Shown here piece after piece: positions 61,506-64,000 of a stretch of 64,000 nucleotides of DNA (positions are counted from its first letter, which is position 1; every line of letters starts with the position of its first letter). Location of the stretch: contig JAFEBI010000021.1 of assembly GCA_018242725.1 (NCBI GenBank), forward strand, positions 114,312 through 178,311, in the 5' to 3' direction. Source of the DNA: Nitrospira sp. Lineage in GTDB: Bacteria > Nitrospirota > Nitrospiria > Nitrospirales > Nitrospiraceae. Under the pieces are notes generated by a model, which saw only the letters and a list, made by a program, of their open reading frames with translations, ran no database searches and was not told the origin of the DNA. Made by a program: the position numbers and the translations under genes.

Positions 61506-62126
61506 ATGACCACTCAACGGCGGCTCATCACCCTGGCAACCGGTCTCATCGTATGGACAATGCTCACAAACGTCCCACTTGTTGAAACGCCAGGCGCGTC
61601 CCCAAGCGCCAAGGCCTATTTTGCCGGTGGCTGTTTCTGGTGTATGGAAGAAGCGCTTGAAAAGGTGGAGGGGGTCGTCAGTGTCGTTTCGGGGTATATG
61701 GGGGGCACCGTCGCCAATCCAACCTATGAGGAGGTGTCCGCCGGCCGAACCGGCCATGCGGAGTCTGTAGAAGTCACCTATGATCCCACGAAAGTCACCT
61801 ATCAGAAGCTCCTTGATGCCTTTTGGCACAATGTGGATCCACTCACGCCCAACGCCCAATTTTGCGATCATGGCACTCAGTACCGATCCGCCGTGTTCTA
61901 TTCAACCGAGGAAGAAAAGCGACAAGCGGAAGAATCGAAAGCAGCAATCGAACAGACGAAGAAATTTCCTGCACCGATCGTGACGCAGCTAGCCCCTGCA
62001 TCGACCTTCTATCCAGCCGAAGACTATCACCAGGACTACTACAAGAAGAATCCGTTCCGCTATAAGTACTACAAATACGGGTGCGGTCGAGCCAACCGGT
62101 TGGAAGCCTTGTGGGGGAAGCCGTAG
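61506..62126 (+). CDS. msrA: peptide methionine-(S)-sulphoxide reductase with export signal
   Basis: This 206-residue MsrA carries the active site GCFWCMEE with the catalytic Cys, the YDPTKVTYQKLLDAFW and DHGTQYRSAVFY segments, and AEDYHQDYYKKNP. It starts at ATG 61506, with GAGGAGG eight bases upstream. An N-terminal hydrophobic segment (ITLATGLIVWTMLTNVPLV) precedes the domain, so it is probably periplasmic, where it would repair oxidised methionine in exported proteins. Recycling Cys near the C-terminus (YGCGRAN) is present. It follows the LOG-like gene after 132 bases. Confidence 0.92.
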   Translation: MTTQRRLITLATGLIVWTMLTNVPLVETPGASPSAKAYFAGGCFWCMEEALEKVEGVVSVVSGYMGGTVANPTYEEVSAGRTGHAESVEVTYDPTKVTYQKLLDAFWHNVDPLTPNAQFCDHGTQYRSAVFYSTEEEKRQAEESKAAIEQTKKFPAPIVTQLAPASTFYPAEDYHQDYYKKNPFRYKYYKYGCGRANRLEALWGKP

Positions 62127-62673
62127 TTAGCCACATGCATGAAGCGGTTGTAGAGTGGAGGGCGAGGTGATGGTGAAGGCCGAACTGCCTAGACTAGCGT
62201 AGGTAATCGGCAGTCAAACGTGACGAGAGAGCCTGTAGAGGACGTATTTGTTCCATTCGAGTAGTCGAGTGTCCTGTCTGGATTGAGATTATCACACCCC
62301 GTTGGGCATAGGCGAAGCCTGCGTCATACGAGTGACCGGTCATATCGAATCGTATTGATAACTCTCCATTTTCTGTTCAGCGGCCTCTCCTGAATCAACC
62401 GATCCAGCACGGCATAGACAAAATTGATCTAATCTGGATCGGTGGCTGGGATAAGATTGTCACTCCCATTCATACGAAGTCCCGTTAACCCTCTGTCATT
62501 CGTCGGCGTTGCAAAATCAGTCACTGACCCTGACCCTCTATCACATCCTTGCAGATAGAGAGCCGTGCCCGAATAAACGTAATCATCGGCACATCCATTT
62601 CTCTACATTCGGTAACAGAGCTTGTATGTATCCACATGGATACAAGGTGAATCGTAATTAATTCAGTTAACCG
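62127..62673. other. intergenic region with no recognised gene
   Basis: 547 bases. Short open frames occur, but none has both a ribosome site and protein-like composition. It has the look of decayed sequence ahead of the broken HEAT-repeat gene. Confidence 0.35.
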
Positions 62674-63270
62674 GTGTCTATTTTCATGGGTAAACATGTG
62701 AAACACAATTCATACGTAGGTCGTTGCATGGAAATGTATTCATTGCACTGGATTATGGAGGTAGAGCACCATTGCGAGGCAGTCGGACATAAGAAAGGGA
62801 CCAGACTGTTATGGTGGCATACGTATTGCTGTGTATCGGAGGAAAGAGGCTGCGTACGTAAAGCCGGTGTGAGGAGGTCTCCAGATCCAGAAACACGGAT
62901 TGCAGCGCTGACTGCCATTGTCGGTCGCGAAACGAATGAACCTGTGAACCCTATTGTGGCCCAGGGTTTGTCGGATCGAGCGACAGAGGTGCGTGAGGCT
63001 TCGCTTCACTTACTACGAGACTCGCTCGATCTGGTGCCGATCCCGTCCCTTGCGTCAGTCACCACTCAGGATGTGAATCCAGCTTTTCGGATAGAAACCA
63101 TGAGCCTACTGGTTGATCAGTTGGGCAGGGCGGAGGGCTCGAGTCAGGACGATCGTGATGTGGTGTGGGCCATCCTATAACAGGGAATGGCTGATCCAGA
63201 TCCACAAGTGCGAGAGCAGGCAACGATGTTGCTGGAGAATAATGAGATCCCTCTTCAGTTTGAGGTTTAG
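62674..63270 (+). pseudogene. HEAT-repeat gene remnant with an internal stop
   Basis: From about 62850 the frame reads as HEAT-like repeats: SPDPETRIAALTAIVGRE, SDRATEVREASLHLLRDS and NPAFRIETMSLLVDQLG. It stops at TAA 63178-63180. The next 29 codons continue in frame with a further repeat (MADPDPQVREQATMLLENNE) and end at a TAG at 63268-63270. The part before 62850 (MSIFMGKHVKHN and on) does not look like HEAT sequence, so the true 5' end is missing or decayed. The gene is read as inactivated both by loss of its start and by the nonsense codon. Translation of the shorter 168-codon frame cannot be excluded. Confidence 0.5.
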
Positions 63271-63790
63271 GAGTTGGATACCTTTGCTGGTCCCTCGAAT
63301 CGGGCGATAAGAGCCCGACGATGGAGATACCAACGGGTCTGCCGACTGTGCGGGGCAAACCGTAATGTCTGTACAGAATGCGAGAGTGCAACGGAGGATA
63401 CGTGACTCTGTTCGGCTAAGCCTAAGGGCAAACTGATACGTGCAGGCTACTATCATAGGTGCCAGTAAGCAATGACGCCTGTTAATATAAGTATTGTGTG
63501 ATGTGGGCATGCATAACCAGTCACCAATGTTTATTCCGATCACGCCCCAGTCTGCCCCTGCGGCGATCTTCGACCCGGTCGAAGACCATCACACGTTGCC
63601 GAGCCCTAGAGCACTAAGCCAGGTTGCGCAGGACCCGTCCCCTTCTCGTTCTGGTGCCAAAGAAAGGATACTCTGAAAGGACGGCGGCGTATCGAAAAGG
63701 AGAAGAGTGTTGGCGGTGTCAGTTTCTCGATAGTAGGGTGGAGAACAACTGTAGGTATTCCGACGTTATCAAGATCCATTGGAGAGGAGT
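63271..63790. other. intergenic region with no recognised gene
   Basis: 520 bases. A short in-frame continuation of the HEAT remnant contains a C-x2-C...C-x2-C pattern (VCRLCGANRNVCTEC, about 63341-63385), but it has no start and is probably chance or part of the decayed gene. The promoter of the lipoprotein at 63791 should lie at the right end. Confidence 0.35.
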
Positions 63791-64000
63791 ATGAGACCAA
63801 ACAACAGGAGACGTCCCACCGTATGGTGGGGCCTACTCACACACCTCGGTACCGCGTCCCTGTGGGTACTCGGCTGCCTGCTGGTGACAGCGGGTTGCCA
63901 GGAAGAACCCCAAACCGGCACAGTAACCGCTACTAACGTGCCAAGGACCCAGCAAGGGCCGAAGCTGGTGGGTACCGATGCCGTCGGCTCCGCACAGCAA
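63791..64000 (+). CDS. lipoprotein, 3' end outside the window
   Basis: Seventy codons are visible before the window ends. GGAGAGGAG lies directly ahead of the ATG. A basic N-terminus and a hydrophobic core lead to lipobox VTAGC, so the protein is a predicted lipoprotein. The mature part begins with a Thr/Gln-rich linker and reaches KLVGTDAVGSAQQ, which resembles the opening of an FG-GAP/integrin-alpha-like repeat; this would suggest a beta-propeller surface protein. That reading rests on one short segment and needs the rest of the gene. Confidence 0.7.
   Translation, partial: MRPNNRRRPTVWWGLLTHLGTASLWVLGCLLVTAGCQEEPQTGTVTATNVPRTQQGPKLVGTDAVGSAQQ

Noticed and set aside
63341..63385. C-x2-C...C-x2-C pattern suggesting a zinc finger
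   Set aside because: It lies beyond two in-frame stops, has no start codon of its own with a ribosome site, and is too short to support a call.

Overview
The window looks like a chromosomal segment of a Nitrospira-type bacterium (phylum Nitrospirota). This is inferred from gene content: two DabA/DabB-type inorganic-carbon clusters, a probable hopanoid C-3 methylase, large PAS-rich sensor kinases, a HugZ-type oxidase and many predicted lipoproteins. No rRNA, tRNA, CRISPR array, insertion sequence or phage module was recognised. The taxonomic call rests on family content only and was not tested by a search.

Layout. Positions 1-3172 hold the 3' part of an RND efflux permease and a small PII-like gene. 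Positions 3331-20598 hold two complete but non-identical DabAB/MpsABC-type systems. System 1 (minus strand, 9943 to 3331) is dabB - extra ND2/NuoN-like subunit - dabA - PII-like, with an mpsC/DUF2294 gene (10319) facing away from it. System 2 (plus strand, 14613-19867) is dabB - dabA - PII-like, with a second mpsC/DUF2294 gene facing it from 20598. A DUF72 gene and a membrane-anchored polysaccharide-deacetylase-like gene lie between them. Positions 20605-27459 hold a minus-strand block: small unknown genes, a large exported protein, and an NtrC-type sigma-54 activator with its PAS/GAF histidine kinase. The dab2 promoter, the mpsC2-side promoter and the promoter of the large exported protein all look sigma-54 dependent, and each has a GTG/CAC dyad upstream. 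This suggests that the two-component pair controls an inducible inorganic-carbon and envelope regulon.

Positions 27649-38337 hold selO, an unknown 1073-residue membrane protein followed closely by two alpha/beta hydrolases, and a five-PAS sensor kinase with its NarL-type regulator. Positions 38808-49000 hold small genes (two of them micro-ORFs below 60 codons), mlaA, a HugZ-like gene, ettA, an RmlD-like reductase, a DUF1295 protein, a PilZ-like protein, an HTH/Zn-ribbon regulator with a small lipoprotein, and hpnR. Positions 49113-52886 hold envelope lipoproteins, including two TraT-like genes. Positions 53020-55185 form a small defence or toxin-antitoxin island: a DUF5343 plus Swt1-type HEPN pair, then mntA beside a hepT broken at its catalytic arginine codon. 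Positions 55428-64000 hold tldD/tldE, a coiled-coil protein, a TPR protein, a LOG-like protein, an exported MsrA, a decayed HEAT-repeat gene and the start of a lipoprotein.

How the genes fit together. In the MpsAB/Dab family a NuoL-like membrane subunit works with the DUF2309 carbonic-anhydrase-like subunit to take up CO2 or bicarbonate using ion-motive force, and PII-like proteins are known to bind nucleotides or bicarbonate and modulate carbon uptake. An autotroph fixing CO2 could use system 1 constitutively and system 2 on demand. That division of labour is inference.
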